Origin: Zingiber officinale
Taxonomy: Eukaryota > Streptophyta > Magnoliopsida > Zingiberales > Zingiberaceae
Length of the DNA: 64,000 nucleotides
Assembly (NCBI RefSeq): GCF_018446385.1
Contig: NC_055996.1
Coordinates: 13,937,317-14,001,316, forward strand
Direction of reading: 5' to 3'
Under the pieces are notes generated by a model. The model was not told the origin of the DNA, did not search any database, and worked only from the letters and a program-made list of their open reading frames with translations. This document shows, piece after piece, positions 35,761 to 53,000 of the stretch (position 1 is its first letter; each line of letters starts with the position of its first letter). Made by a program: the position numbers and the translations under genes.

Positions 35761-38700
35761 ATGGCGGCGCAGACCTTGCACCTCCTCTCCACTCCCGCTC
35801 GCTCCCCTTCTCTCCCGACGATCTCCTCCGCCAAGCCTGCGATTTTCCCACTCCCCTCGCTCCGCTGCTCCCGACATCGTCCCCTCTCCCTTCGCGCCTC
35901 CGCCGCCACCTCCTACCTTCCTGATCTGGGCCTCGTCCCCTCCCACGGAGGCCCCGCATCCATCGATGTCGACGCCATCACCGAGGCGGAGCTCAGGGAG
36001 AACGGGTTCCGGAGCACGAGGCGGGTCAAGCTGGTCTGCACCATCGGCCCCGCCACCTGCTCCGCTGACCAGATCGAGGCGCTCGCCGTCGGAGGAATGA
36101 ATGTGGCCAGGGTGAACATGTGCTACGGCACCCGCGAGTGGCACCGCCAGGTCATCCGAAAGATCCGCCGCCTCAACGAGGAGAAGGGGTTCGCCGTGGC
36201 TGTGATGGTGGACACCGAGGGGAGTGAGATCCACATGGGTGATCTCGATGGAGCCGCCTCTGTCAAGGCCGAGGTAAGGTTTATGTTCATAATTTTCTCC
36301 TTTGTTCCACTCCCGCATTTGGATAATGCAAGAAATGAGCATCATGAAGCTTTGTAAATGTTTTCCATATTTAGGGGGTTCAATTTCATATGCCTGTTAT
36401 TCCCTATTGTCATTATGTTCAATCCTTTACTCAAGAAAAGTGTACTAGTTTATTAGTCAACAATTGGTCTAATAAGCATGTAGACTTTTAAACATGCTTG
36501 CAAATCTAAATAGAGTCAATTCAGCAACGTGATGAGTTGAAGAATTTTATCTTTTGGGGATAGATGAAAACTGGAGGAGTAGGGGTCTAATTTGCAGTCA
36601 TTGGTAAAGAATGAAGGAAAAAATGACTGATTTGTCATTGTATCATCCTTAATATTTTGCATGAAAAAGGTTCACAAGATCTGCATCAAGGATATCCATT
36701 GATATAAACGAAGTGCTTGTCTAAAAAATTTTCTTATCAAAATTCCAGACCTCATATGGGCTCATAAGTAACTGAATTTGCAACGTGTTTATTCTTCTTA
36801 GTATCATGTGGATCAGATGGACATGCAAAAAGACATCATCTGACGTGTGCATTTTGTGTATCATCGAGTTTGTCCCATGTAGGTGGAACTAATGGATGGT
36901 CCTAGCCATGCAATACAATATTTTTAATCTGTGCCATCACCTTGCATGGAATGAGATGCAGCGTTCCTATGCATCATCAATCCATGTACAAACCTGTCAA
37001 GCAGAGTTATTAATCCAGAAACGTGCAAAAGAATTTCAAGCCGAATTGTTAATCTATGTTTCATCCTTGCATTTATTTCAAACCAAGGCTTAGGTTCCTT
37101 TCAATTTGTTGATTCAACCAGTACATAATGCAAAATAAGTATCAAACTGTAAGCCAGTTCATCATTCTTATTATCCAAAAAATAACTATATGGTCTCAAC
37201 TCTCAAGTAATTAGTGATCTGAATAAAATCAAAATGATTTTCTAATCTGATTTTTTTCCATGTTGAAAATCCATAAGGACTAAATTGGTTAAGTTGGACT
37301 CATGTGACACTAACCTAGTAAACATTCTATCTTATACAGGACGGAGAGATTTGGACATTTAGTGTAAGAGCTTTTGATGCACCACTTCCAGAAAGGACCA
37401 TCACTGTGAATTATGATGGCTTTGCTGAAGGTTGAAGACTATTTCTTTGTTTCCCCTTTTGATAAGTGGAGGCCATTATATCATTTGGTCTCTCATGTCT
37501 ACATGCTCCTAATGCAGATGTTAGTGTTGGCGATGAACTTCTTGTGGATGGAGGAATGGTTAGGTTTGAGGTGATTGAAAAGATTGGTCCAGATGTAAAA
37601 TGCCGGTGCAATGATCCTGGATTGTTGTTGCCACGTGCTAGTCTTACTTTTCGGAGGAATGGAAGACTGGTCCAAGAACGTAATGCAATGCTTCCTACAA
37701 TTTCTTCTAAGGTTTGTGCATCTCATTGTAGGTGTCCACTCAATTTGCTTACTTGTGGAATTTTATAACTCCAATTATCAGGATATGCATTATGCTCTTA
37801 CAAGTTTAGAAAAGGTTCTTAAACTTCATTTGTGAGTATATGCATTATGCTCTTACAGGTTAAGAAAGGGTTCTTAAATTGCAAATTAAATTTTAGAGTA
37901 TGTTTAAAAAGGAAAAACATCACCTGATCTATTTGTTCTCAAGCTTTCATTTTGATGTTCATTTGAATCTTACAATTGTCTTAAGTAATTCCTTTATTGA
38001 TTAGATGAGCAAAATGAGTAGTGATTATCAAAAACAGTCATGAAAACCACAATTAACCTTAGTGGAAGATATTCTCTTTTCTGAGACTGCAAAAAGCACA
38101 TAAAAGGTTGCCTTTTCAACATCATCATTGGATCATCTAAGTTTGTTGTTCTTTTGCATAAGACCTGAAGCATTTAAATTTGTAGCAATCTTATGATTTA
38201 TGAAAACAGATATTAATCTTTGTAGTAGTGTTAGAGTAAATCATATTTTTAAATGATGTCATGCAATTGGTCAGTGACGAAATGTTGTGGCACAATATTT
38301 CCTTATAACTGGGACAAGAAAAGCAAAACCATCTTCAGAGTTTAGCTGATATTTTTGTTTGTAATCAGATCTAGATAAGTGAAAATACTGATACAAAGAT
38401 AGGTGATATACTGGCAACAAAAATTAACTACTGAATTACCTCTGTCAAAATTCATTACTAATCTGCATCCTCGTGTTGATGGCATGGCTATGTGCAGGAT
38501 TGGCTTGATATTGACAGTGCAATATCTGAGGGTGTGGACTTCATTGCAGTTTCCTTTGTCAAGTCTGCAGATGTCATAAATCATCTCAAGAGCTATATAG
38601 CTGCAAGATGTCATGACAAGTAAATAGGAATTTTTGCCCTTTTCCTCTTTCTTTACATTCTTTGCTTTTTAGTTTTTCAAAAATGTATTTCTTTTTATTC

Positions 38701-41700
38701 TTCTTTAGACCAAGTGCTACTAGCTAATCTTTTTAAACTATATAGATGATCAAAAAAGCGTTTAGGCTTTGCCCTTGGATCCAAGACTTGGAGCTTATGG
38801 CTCATTATAGATTAGCAAATGTGATTGAGAACATTTGTACATGCTTGTTTCTTCCGTATTCCTCAACTAAAATTCACTTGTGCAACTCAACCCCCCTCCT
38901 ATGATTTATTTATTTGTCTTCATGTTTGTGTTAAAATCCTGTGATATAAGTTTCACCTAGGTTCTTACACCTCATCATTATCATCAACCGGTTTTGCTCC
39001 AACTACAACTCACTTAGATTTCTGGTACATATTTGTAAATTGCACAATTGTATCTTTTCTTTATGAAAAACAAATTGTTCCATTTAAGTTTCAGTGGTTC
39101 AGTATAAGTTACAATGATTGATGCCTTTGATGATCATTATTTTTAACATTGGTGAAACTTTACAGGTTAAAGGATTTACATTAATCTACATTGAGAACGC
39201 TTTTCCAGACTTCCATAACTGAATACCTTGTTGGTTTAATGATTCTGGTACTAAAAAATATTGAAAAGTTGGAAGAAAGAGAGGTTAATGCAGTATCAAA
39301 TATGAGTCTCCATTCATTTTTTTTATGAAAATAATAGAGAGGATAAATGCCAAATCGGTAGATCTGCTGAGCAAATTTGTGCCAATGCATGGACCATCGA
39401 ATTGTCAAATAGGAAATCTTCATGGATAGAAAACTCCACTCCCAGTGGTTAGAGCATTTTCATGTCAAGGGTGAATGAGAATTTTAAAATGTTAATCTTT
39501 CTAATGAAGCATGGCTTCGTAGTCTGTCAATTTCTTGTCTTGAGTAATATTGTGTGCATAAGTATGATGCAAGTGGCACATGTTCATTTTTCATAGCATT
39601 AATATTAGTGCATATTCACTAGTATCTAGTTTCCTTGTCTCTGTGTATCATGGAGGATGAGCACTGTAAGTGAGGAAGAGAATTGTACTAGAAAGATCAA
39701 TCTTGAAGCAAAACCAACTAAGTATATTTTGGGAGTGTATCAGGTGTGCATTGTTTTGATAAATGTTAACTTGAAGCATAATCTATATCGATATAGCTCT
39801 GTTATAAAACAATAATACATCCTTATGTGATAGCTTATACTGCATATTTCAGTGAAATTGCGGTGATCGCCAAGATTGAGAGTTTTGATTCGTTGAAAAA
39901 TCTAGAAGAGATCATCAGTGCGTCAGATGGAACAATGATAGCCAGAGGAGACATGGGTTCTCAAATTCCTCTAGAAGAAGTCCCTTCAGCTCAGCAAAAA
40001 ATTGTTAAGTTGTGCCGTCAGCTTAACAAACCTGTAATTGTAGCTTCTCAGCTTCTGGAATCTATGATCGAGTATCCAACACCAACTAGAGCTGAAGTTG
40101 CTGATGTGTCAGAGGCAGTTAAACAGAGGGCAGATGCTCTGATGCTCTCAGGTGAGTCAGCTATGGGCCAGTATCCAGATAAGGCATTAACTGTGCTTAG
40201 AAGTGTAAGCCTGCGCATTGAAAGATGGTGGAGAGAAGAGAAGCAACGTGAGGGGATTGACCTTCCAGATATTTCATCTTCGTTTTGTGATAAAGTTTCA
40301 GAGAATATATGTAGTTCAGCTGTCACAATGGGTAATCATTTTCACTTTCAATTTGCCTATTTCTTTTCATCTCGACTTCAGTAGCCATCTCAATTTTATT
40401 TCTTGGATATTTATTCATGCATCTACTGGAGTACGATAAACTCGTTATTAATTTTATTAATTTTTTTTTATTTTATGTAGTTTATAGTTCTAAAAGGTGG
40501 TATAGGGAGCCACTAAGACTGAAATAAAAGGGGGGGCTGCTTTGTTATAGTGATGAAGCGGTTCCCTTTAAGTGGCTATTAAAAAAATGACTCAGATGAT
40601 TTGTCTAGGTAGCCTAGAGATTCACATGGGCAGACCAAGTGGCCTATGTGAGTTGATTAACAAAAAATGGTTCACTTAAATAAAGCCTTAATTATCTGAA
40701 TTCATAATGCCCTAATTGATTAATGAGTTTTATGTCTATTTATAATTTGTTTGATTGGATACATATTGCTATGCATTTAAATGTTTTGTGATGTACTATC
40801 CTTTTTTTATTGCGATGTGAAGTATGACGTGTTTTGTTTCTGTTATGTCTTTGTTTAACAATTGTGACTGTTCACTATAAATTTATTTTAATTAATTGAT
40901 TAATTCATTATGTTAGATACATGTGTAAGTGAGTTTTTCTGTTGATATCAATCTTTGATATATTATTTGATATTGACTGCGTAGGTCCTTGACTATTGCC
41001 TCAGCGTTATATAGTGGGTTGCCCATCTATCAATTACCGTTTTGTACCTTGATTTGGTTCACAACCCTATTGGCATTTGACTTTTGTTTCACCCTATGTT
41101 CAATTAAGAGACAAGAGTTATATTATATAATTCCTCGGTGAATATCATACTTGAGTGTAAAATCATACTTGGTTATACAAAGGGTACTTAGGCGGACAAA
41201 TGGAACATTTTGTTAGATTATGTGGATTGCTCCTTGAGACTTTTTTTTGGTTTTGTTTTGCTTCAGCAGAACACATGAAAATCCGTTACTACATAGTAGT
41301 TTTAATATCAAGTTTTGGGTCTAAAATTTAAAATTTATGCTAAATTAGAATGTGAGAAATTCTAAAATGACTATCGGATGATGGAAGAGACTTGAATATT
41401 AATTTTCCTGGGATGGGCAGTGAGGGGTGCCTGGGTGAGCGTAATTATCTTTTGCTATAATTATGTATAAATTAGTTTAACAGTCGGCTATAAGCTGTTT
41501 CTATGATTTACCTCCCTTCACATAACCTAGGGACGAGCTATGAGAGGTACTTGGGTGAGCATAATCCCCTTTTGCTACAATTATGTACAAATTAGCTTGC
41601 GAGTTTAAAATTCTAAACTCATACAAGATTATGGTAGGAAAGATCCAACTTAGATATCTAATATTTATTCAAAGACAGTCAGTTTACCTCTTTTAACGAG

Positions 41701-42062
41701 TTTTGTGTTTAAGATTGTTCTTGGGTTAATTTTGTTGATTTCGTTGATTGTGATTTGCAGCTAACAACTTGGGAGTTGATGCACTCTTCCTCTTTACAAG
41801 GAATGGCGAAATGGCCTCACTGATTTCACGGTGTCGTCCTGATTGTCCAGTGTTTGCATTTACACCTTCAGCATCAGTTAGACGACGACTGAATCTTCAG
41901 TGGGGTCTGATTCCATTTCGTCTTAGTTTCTCGTACGACATGGAGAACAATCTAAGTCGCACTTTTTCTTTGCTCAAGGCCAGAGGAATGATCCAACCTG
42001 GTGATTTGATCATTGCACTGTCAGATACATTGCAGACTATTCAAGTGATGAATGTGCCGTAG
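35761..42062 (+). CDS. PKP4: Plastidial pyruvate kinase-like protein, PKP4 type (six exons)
   Basis: A pyruvate kinase-family protein with a serine/arginine-rich, chloroplast-like transit peptide (about 60 aa). Exons: 35761-36273, 37340-37430, 37518-37711, 38498-38619, 39853-40331, 41761-42062. All have GT-AG borders, keep frame and give 566 aa. Domain order: N-terminal barrel strand ([12 protein letters not shown]), B domain ([28 protein letters not shown]), barrel with AKIES, ARGDMG and ASQLLESM, and C-terminal domain ending IQVMNVP. It most resembles, from memory, the divergent Arabidopsis At3g49160 type. Canonical NFSHG reads NMCYG, and DTKGPEIR reads DTEGSEIH. The catalytic Lys and the Mg-binding Glu and Asp (KIE, GD) are kept, while the usual Thr of TQMLESM is Ser. 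Normal pyruvate kinase activity is therefore doubtful. The first ATG with a transit peptide is at 35761. Confidence 0.93.
41413..41600. repeat. Local duplication in pyruvate kinase intron 5
   Basis: A segment of about 50 bp (GGGTGAGC..TTTTGCTATAATTATGTA..AAATTAG) at 41428-41478 recurs at 41549-41599, about 121 bp away, with several differences. It lies wholly within the intron. Confidence 0.6.
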
Positions 42063-42290
42063 GAAGAAATTCTCTTTGATTTTTTTTTCCGACTATTTAT
42101 CACCAGAGGCAGATTACTACAAGCGAAGTGCAGAATTCATGAGTTTTTAATTTTGTACCTTTTTCCAGTCTATCATGTGAACTAATTTACTAATTCTCTT
42201 TCTCTGCAATTTGTCTAGTTTTCATTTCCTTCTCCCCCCATGTCCCATAGTCCTCTCTTATTTTGTTTGTCACGTCCATCACACAGCTTC

Positions 42291-42352
<62 letters not shown>

Positions 42353-42353
42353 T
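42291..42353. repeat. (ATT)n microsatellite
   Basis: About twenty TTA/ATT units lie 230 bp downstream of the pyruvate kinase stop codon, probably within or just past its 3' UTR. Confidence 0.95.
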
Positions 42354-43333
42354 TATTGAAGATGGTGGTTCGCTCACTAGAGAAATCTGGAAGCACTCGT
42401 AGTAGTGCGCCTAATAGCCAACCTCTATAGCTTTTCCTCCATTGTAGGGCTGTATATGCTTGTTAATTGTGTAATCTAACTGTGCACTGTCTTGCAGAGT
42501 TCATCACAAGGTATATTTGTATAAATAGATAAGGGTTGATTTTTGATAAAATCGGTAGAAAACCCCTCTTATATAGTTACCTGTTCAATTTGTTAAGTTA
42601 TCTTTTTATAGGTAGATAGTTGTGAGGCTAACCGTTTGGGGGTGTTGAGGTCAATGCATGACTTTTTACAAAAATATGTACCATGCCTAGGGTAGCTTGC
42701 ACTGCCCCTTGTTTGTTCTCACTTGCTTGTGTCGGTTCCTTTTTAACTTTTGTGGAAATGATCCAAGTGTGCTTGGTTTTGATGTGCTTGTTACTTTGCC
42801 ACACTAGAAAAACATATGAGAGTCCAAAAAACAGTACAAAGTTTTCCAAACATTAAAAGGGCTTCAAATTCTCACAGTGCCTCTATGAACTGGAAATCCC
42901 AATGCTGTAGGTGCTGAACCATTCTGAATTCTAGTGCCTCCATCATGTGCCCTGCCCTACCCTGTTTGAAACCCCTTAAGAATTTCATAGATTCTCATGT
43001 CAACCAAAGATGTTTCCTCTTACTCAATAAGCCACCACACTGATGGGAATCCAACTAGCAAATGGGGCCTCATTTCTACTACCTAACCTCCTAATTATAT
43101 CACCACCTTTAACACAAGTCGACATCATCCTTAAACATCATCGAGATTCTCCGAAACCATGTTACGAAAACTTTCGACTAAACTTAGTTTAATTCAATTC
43201 GACATTTCTAAAGCCTGAGCAATTATTATTGTGTTAGGCCAGCAGACCAGACCCTAACATCTCATGTGCTACTTTATGCATTAATCAATACATGAATCAA
43301 TGAACTGGGTTGGCTTCCTCAGCCACATGCCTA

Positions 43334-43339
43334 TGTCTC
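43334..43339 (+). promoter_or_regulatory. Putative auxin response element TGTCTC
   Basis: The canonical ARF-binding word TGTCTC lies 216 bp before the Aux/IAA start codon. Aux/IAA genes are usually auxin-induced through such sites. A six-base word is weak evidence alone, so position and gene identity carry the call. Confidence 0.4.
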
Positions 43340-43507
43340 TGGCCAAACACATGGGCTGCCATCGGTCGACTGAAGATGGAATCTCAATCACTTGATCTCG
43401 ATCGGAAGGTAGGGTACTCGATCAGCATAGCGGCCATCGATGTCATTCATCCACCATACAAGCCTAATTGTTATTGACCCATCTACTTGTCATTGAACAT
43501 TAGGTGC

Positions 43508-43523
43508 TATATATATATATATA
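43508..43523 (+). promoter_or_regulatory. Possible TATA box of the Aux/IAA gene
   Basis: CTATATATATATATATAG lies about 32 bp before the start codon. If it is the TATA box, the 5' leader would be only some 10-15 bases, so it may instead be a transcribed AT repeat. Confidence 0.3.
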
Positions 43524-43554
43524 GCCAAAGAGAGGTAGAACAATTGCAATTGCC

Positions 43555-44394
43555 ATGGAGTGTGCCTTGAATGACTACAACCTTCGAGATACTGAGCTAA
43601 GGCTTGGGTTGCCTGGCACCGGTGATATATCAGAGAAATCGAGTGCCACAAGGGGTAGTAAACGAGCCAAATGTGAAAATGAAAGTCTTGCGAAGAACAA
43701 ATCCTTTGAAGGGGTCTCCAATAGCGAAAGTAGTCAAGAAACACCAAGAGCAAAGTAAGTGTCAACAAAGCTTAGTGATTTGAAAATGACTCACTTATAC
43801 TTAAGTAATCATGATAGGGCACAAGTAATTGGATGGCCACCGATACAAGCTTATCGTAGAAACAACTCGGGCTCGTTTCAACTAAAGGAGGACGGGCAAA
43901 CGATGGGCTTGTACGTGAAAGTAAGCATGGATGGGGTTCCTTACTTGAGAAAGATAGATCTCAAAATGTATAAGAGTTACAAGGAACTCAAAGAGGCCTT
44001 GAACAATATGTTCAAATATTTTTCTTTAGGTGAGTAATACACATAATTAATTATGCATCTAATTTATTTGACATCAAGAATGAAAATGCAATCCACAAGA
44101 AATATTCAATACTTAATGATTGAAATCTTTATGTTTCTTAGGAGAGGTATCAAAGAAAGAAAGAGAAAATGAGTACACCATTACTTACGAAGATAAAGAT
44201 AGAGACTTGATGTTAGTTGGTGATGTTCCATGGGAGTAAGTATTTTTTTTTTCCTTTTTTTTGCGATAATTTTTTTTAATAAATACACTTTGTTAATATT
44301 ATGATTTGGTGCTTGTAGGATGTTTGTCTCTTCTTGCACAAGGCTAAGGATAATGAAAGAATGTGAAGCGAGAAGATTGCAATCGAAGGATTGA
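43555..44394 (+). CDS. Aux/IAA auxin-responsive repressor (four exons)
   Basis: A nuclear repressor that binds auxin response factors and is degraded through TIR1/AFB when auxin is present. Exons: 43555-43754, 43818-44029, 44142-44235, 44319-44394. All have GT-AG borders and give 193 aa. All four family domains are present: domain I with the EAR motif (TELRLGLPG, near residue 13), a basic GSKRAK patch, domain II degron (QVIGWPPIQAYRRN), domain III (GLYVKVSMDGVPYLRKIDL) and domain IV (YEDKDRDLMLVGDVPWEMF). The degron is VIGWPPI instead of the more common VVGWPPV, a conservative change, so auxin-dependent turnover is expected. The protein resembles small IAA proteins with a short linker between domains I and II. 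A specific IAA number cannot be given. Domains are canonical and function is confident. Confidence 0.95.
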
Positions 44395-44906
44395 ATGTAT
44401 TTGAGGAAGCTTTCAAAAGGAATGGAGATTAATTTATTAATTAAGTTGTGTTCATCCAAAAGAGAAGATTGTTTTTTCTTTTTCTTTTTTTTTTTGCTTG
44501 GAGTTCAATTTCCAAGTTCATCAGCTTGCAAACTTGAAACTTGTATTAGTTATGTTTAAAAATATTATTTACGTTTTAAACATGAATGACTGTAATTATG
44601 AAGTAGAGAAGAAAGAAACTATTTAATTAAACATTTTTTTGTAACCACAAACAATAACAAAAAACACATTTTAATAATTGAAGAAATATTAGTTTTGAAA
44701 AAAAATATATTTGCTTATATATATTTATGCATCAACTATAATTAATAGTGTGGCATAGTGCATTTTGGCCCAACCCAAGTCTGCACCAACTAGTTATGCT
44801 TCACTAACACAATCGTGGTTTTCCCCCTACGAATTAATTAATACAATTAATAACTATATGAGTGGTTGTGTCAATTTTCAATAGATATAAAATAGCCCAT
44901 CGGATG
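44395..44906. other. Aux/IAA 3' flank and intergenic sequence
   Basis: AT-rich, no gene seen. It probably contains the 3' UTR and polyadenylation region of the Aux/IAA gene. Confidence 0.5.
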
Positions 44907-44914
44907 CCTAACCT

Positions 44915-45521
44915 TAGGGTTGTAAATGACCAAGCGTTTGTAAACAAGTTTGGTGTTCGATTTGGTAAGAGTTTGTTTATGTTCGTTCAATATACATAAG
45001 ATTAATTAAACAAGCAAACTTGAACAGCTCATTAAGCTAAACAAACAAGTTTGAACACATATGTGTTCAGCTCGTTAACGTTCGTGAACAACGTTCATGA
45101 ACCATATTCATTAATAAAACTCTTTTCAATATGCTAAATTAATAATAAAATAAATAAATAAATAAATTTAAATTATCAAGTTCAATAACCAATCAAACAA
45201 TTAAAAGTTTTAAACAATCAAATAAGCTTAAATTGAGAGCTTGATAACATCTAAACGAACCAAGTTCGAACTAAGCTTAAGCCAAGCTTGAACCAAGTTT
45301 AAGCCAAGCTTGAATTGAGAGCTTGATAACATCTAAACGAACCAAGCTCAAGTCAAGGTTCAAACAAGCTCAAACTCATAAAAAATAAACCAAGCCAAGC
45401 TTGAACACTCATTTCAAAAGTTTGGTTCATTTTAAGTTTGGCTCGGCTCGACTTGATTATCTTATCAAATAAGTTTGAAATACCTCAAACCTTGACTCGA
45501 CTCAACTTATTTATAACCCTA
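44915..45521. mobile_element. hAT-type MITE (non-autonomous)
   Basis: 607 bp with terminal inverted repeats TAGGGTTGTAAATGAC and its counterpart TTATTTATAACCCTA. It is flanked by 8-bp duplications CCTAACCT (44907-44914) and CCTGACCT (45522-45529), 7 of 8 matching, as expected for hAT. The interior is rich in AAGCTTGAAC/GTTCGTGAAC words, partly in tandem (about 45226-45340), and has no open frame. Confidence 0.85.
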
Positions 45522-45529
45522 CCTGACCT

Positions 45530-46050
45530 TCATTATACAAAGATTGTTGTGCTAAGATAAAGTACTCTCATGATTTACTGACATATATCTAATCATATAA
45601 AATTTACTCTAACTAATATATAAATAGATGTTACTTGTTTTGTACTCATCACCTATGTAATACTACTCTATTTTATGTACGAGTAAGTAAAAATTTAATT
45701 AAATTAAATTAACTCACCAAACCAACTAAATTTAAAAGTTAGAATTTTAAAATAATCGAATAGAAAATTAAAATCAGATATAAATATATAAAAATTGAAA
45801 ATTTGGACGCTGAAAATTAAATTAATTGATATTTTATTAATTTAATTTATTAATTTTTTTAAAAAAAGTTCATTAGATTAGTTAAAAAAATTAATTGATT
45901 CAACTTTAGTTAAATCAGTTTAGTCGATTTGATCTGAACCGATGATTTATTAGACTGCGTCGACAATAATAACATAGGACGCGAGCCCTTTTGGAGATCT
46001 AGCTCTGATTTGTGGCATCGCTGCGAACCCTTCTGCGCCGATCGCCCGTC
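45530..46050. other. Intergenic sequence before the complex I subunit gene
   Basis: AT-rich to about 45960, then moderately GC-rich sequence likely to be the promoter and 5' UTR of the NDUFV2-type gene. No gene seen. Confidence 0.5.
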
Positions 46051-51101
<5,051 letters not shown>

Positions 51102-51353
51102 ATTCAGTTGCAGCTTTATCATGAACTTTTTTGAAGCATCAAAGTCTGATAACTTGGCCTTGAGATCGAAGTCTTTGCCATGAGCAATAATTATACTCCA
51201 ATAAACTACTTCAACTGGCTTAAAATGAATATTGTTTCACTGTTTATTTTTAGTGTCATTTTTTCAGGCCCATGGTCATTCTTGTCACAATTGAAATGGC
51301 CCTCAGAATGAAGCAACCATGGCTTCTCTTTCTTGTGTTGGAGTAAACTTTTA
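51102..51353. other. NDUFV2 3' flank
   Basis: Likely 3' UTR of NDUFV2 and downstream sequence. No gene seen. Confidence 0.5.
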
Positions 51354-51819
51354 CTTTCATGTAGGGGTGGAATCGGGTAGGGACCCGCCCCGTAACCATC
51401 TTACCCAATTCCCGTCCCGATAAAAAATTGGGAATCAATTTTTCTCCCGATCCCGTACCCGACAAGTGTCGGGACCCGAATGTTCGGGATCCCGAATGTT
51501 CGGGAACCCGTCGGGTAGGGAGATGATATCCCGAATGTTCAAATATTTTTATTATACAGCAGTATTTTGAGACTATCTAACCATATACACAATAGAACAG
51601 TGAAAATACTTGTCAAGCATTTGAAGTTCTTGATATGTACGTTGAGAAGTTCGAAAGCATTCCAATGCCAATCTCACTAGATCGTTATCGTTTATGCTAT
51701 AACACCTATTTATAGGTTTAAAAAACAATAGTAGCATAATGCAGAAAGCTGAAGTAATCATTTTTGCCTTTAACACACATCATGCAGAAAGAATGAAACA
51801 AATAAAACAGATGGCATAC

Positions 51820-52684
<865 letters not shown>

Positions 52685-53000
52685 TACAGAAAGGAAAAAA
52701 AAATAAAAATTTACCACTTACTTGTATCATGGCTCTCAAGAGATCATTGGTCCAATGAAGTCCAAGACAAATAGATAAATCAAAAATAAACAAATAGATA
52801 AACCTCCAAAATAAGAATAACTACAAGCAAACAACATAAGTTTTATGACAACACTGCAACCGTCAGAAATAAAAAGATACAAATGTTCATAAATGCAACT
52901 AAGTAGATGTCTTAAAGATCATCATTCACAAAACACTAGTGTTGATGATATTCATATTCTTCAATATCTGCCTTTATCTGGTAAGCAGGAGCATCCACAA

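Larger units (their letters stand above)
42354..43554. other. Intergenic sequence and Aux/IAA upstream region
   Basis: No gene is recognised. The last few hundred bases hold the putative promoter of the Aux/IAA gene, with the sites listed separately. Confidence 0.5.

Noticed and set aside
35663-36345. Long minus-strand and +2/+3 frames over pyruvate kinase exon 1
   Set aside because: They are shadows of a GC-rich real exon and resemble no family.
52893-53000. A further captured host exon downstream of the transposase
   Set aside because: A short open stretch (minus strand) exists but matches nothing I recognise. It is more simply the 3' end or UTR of the transposase transcript.
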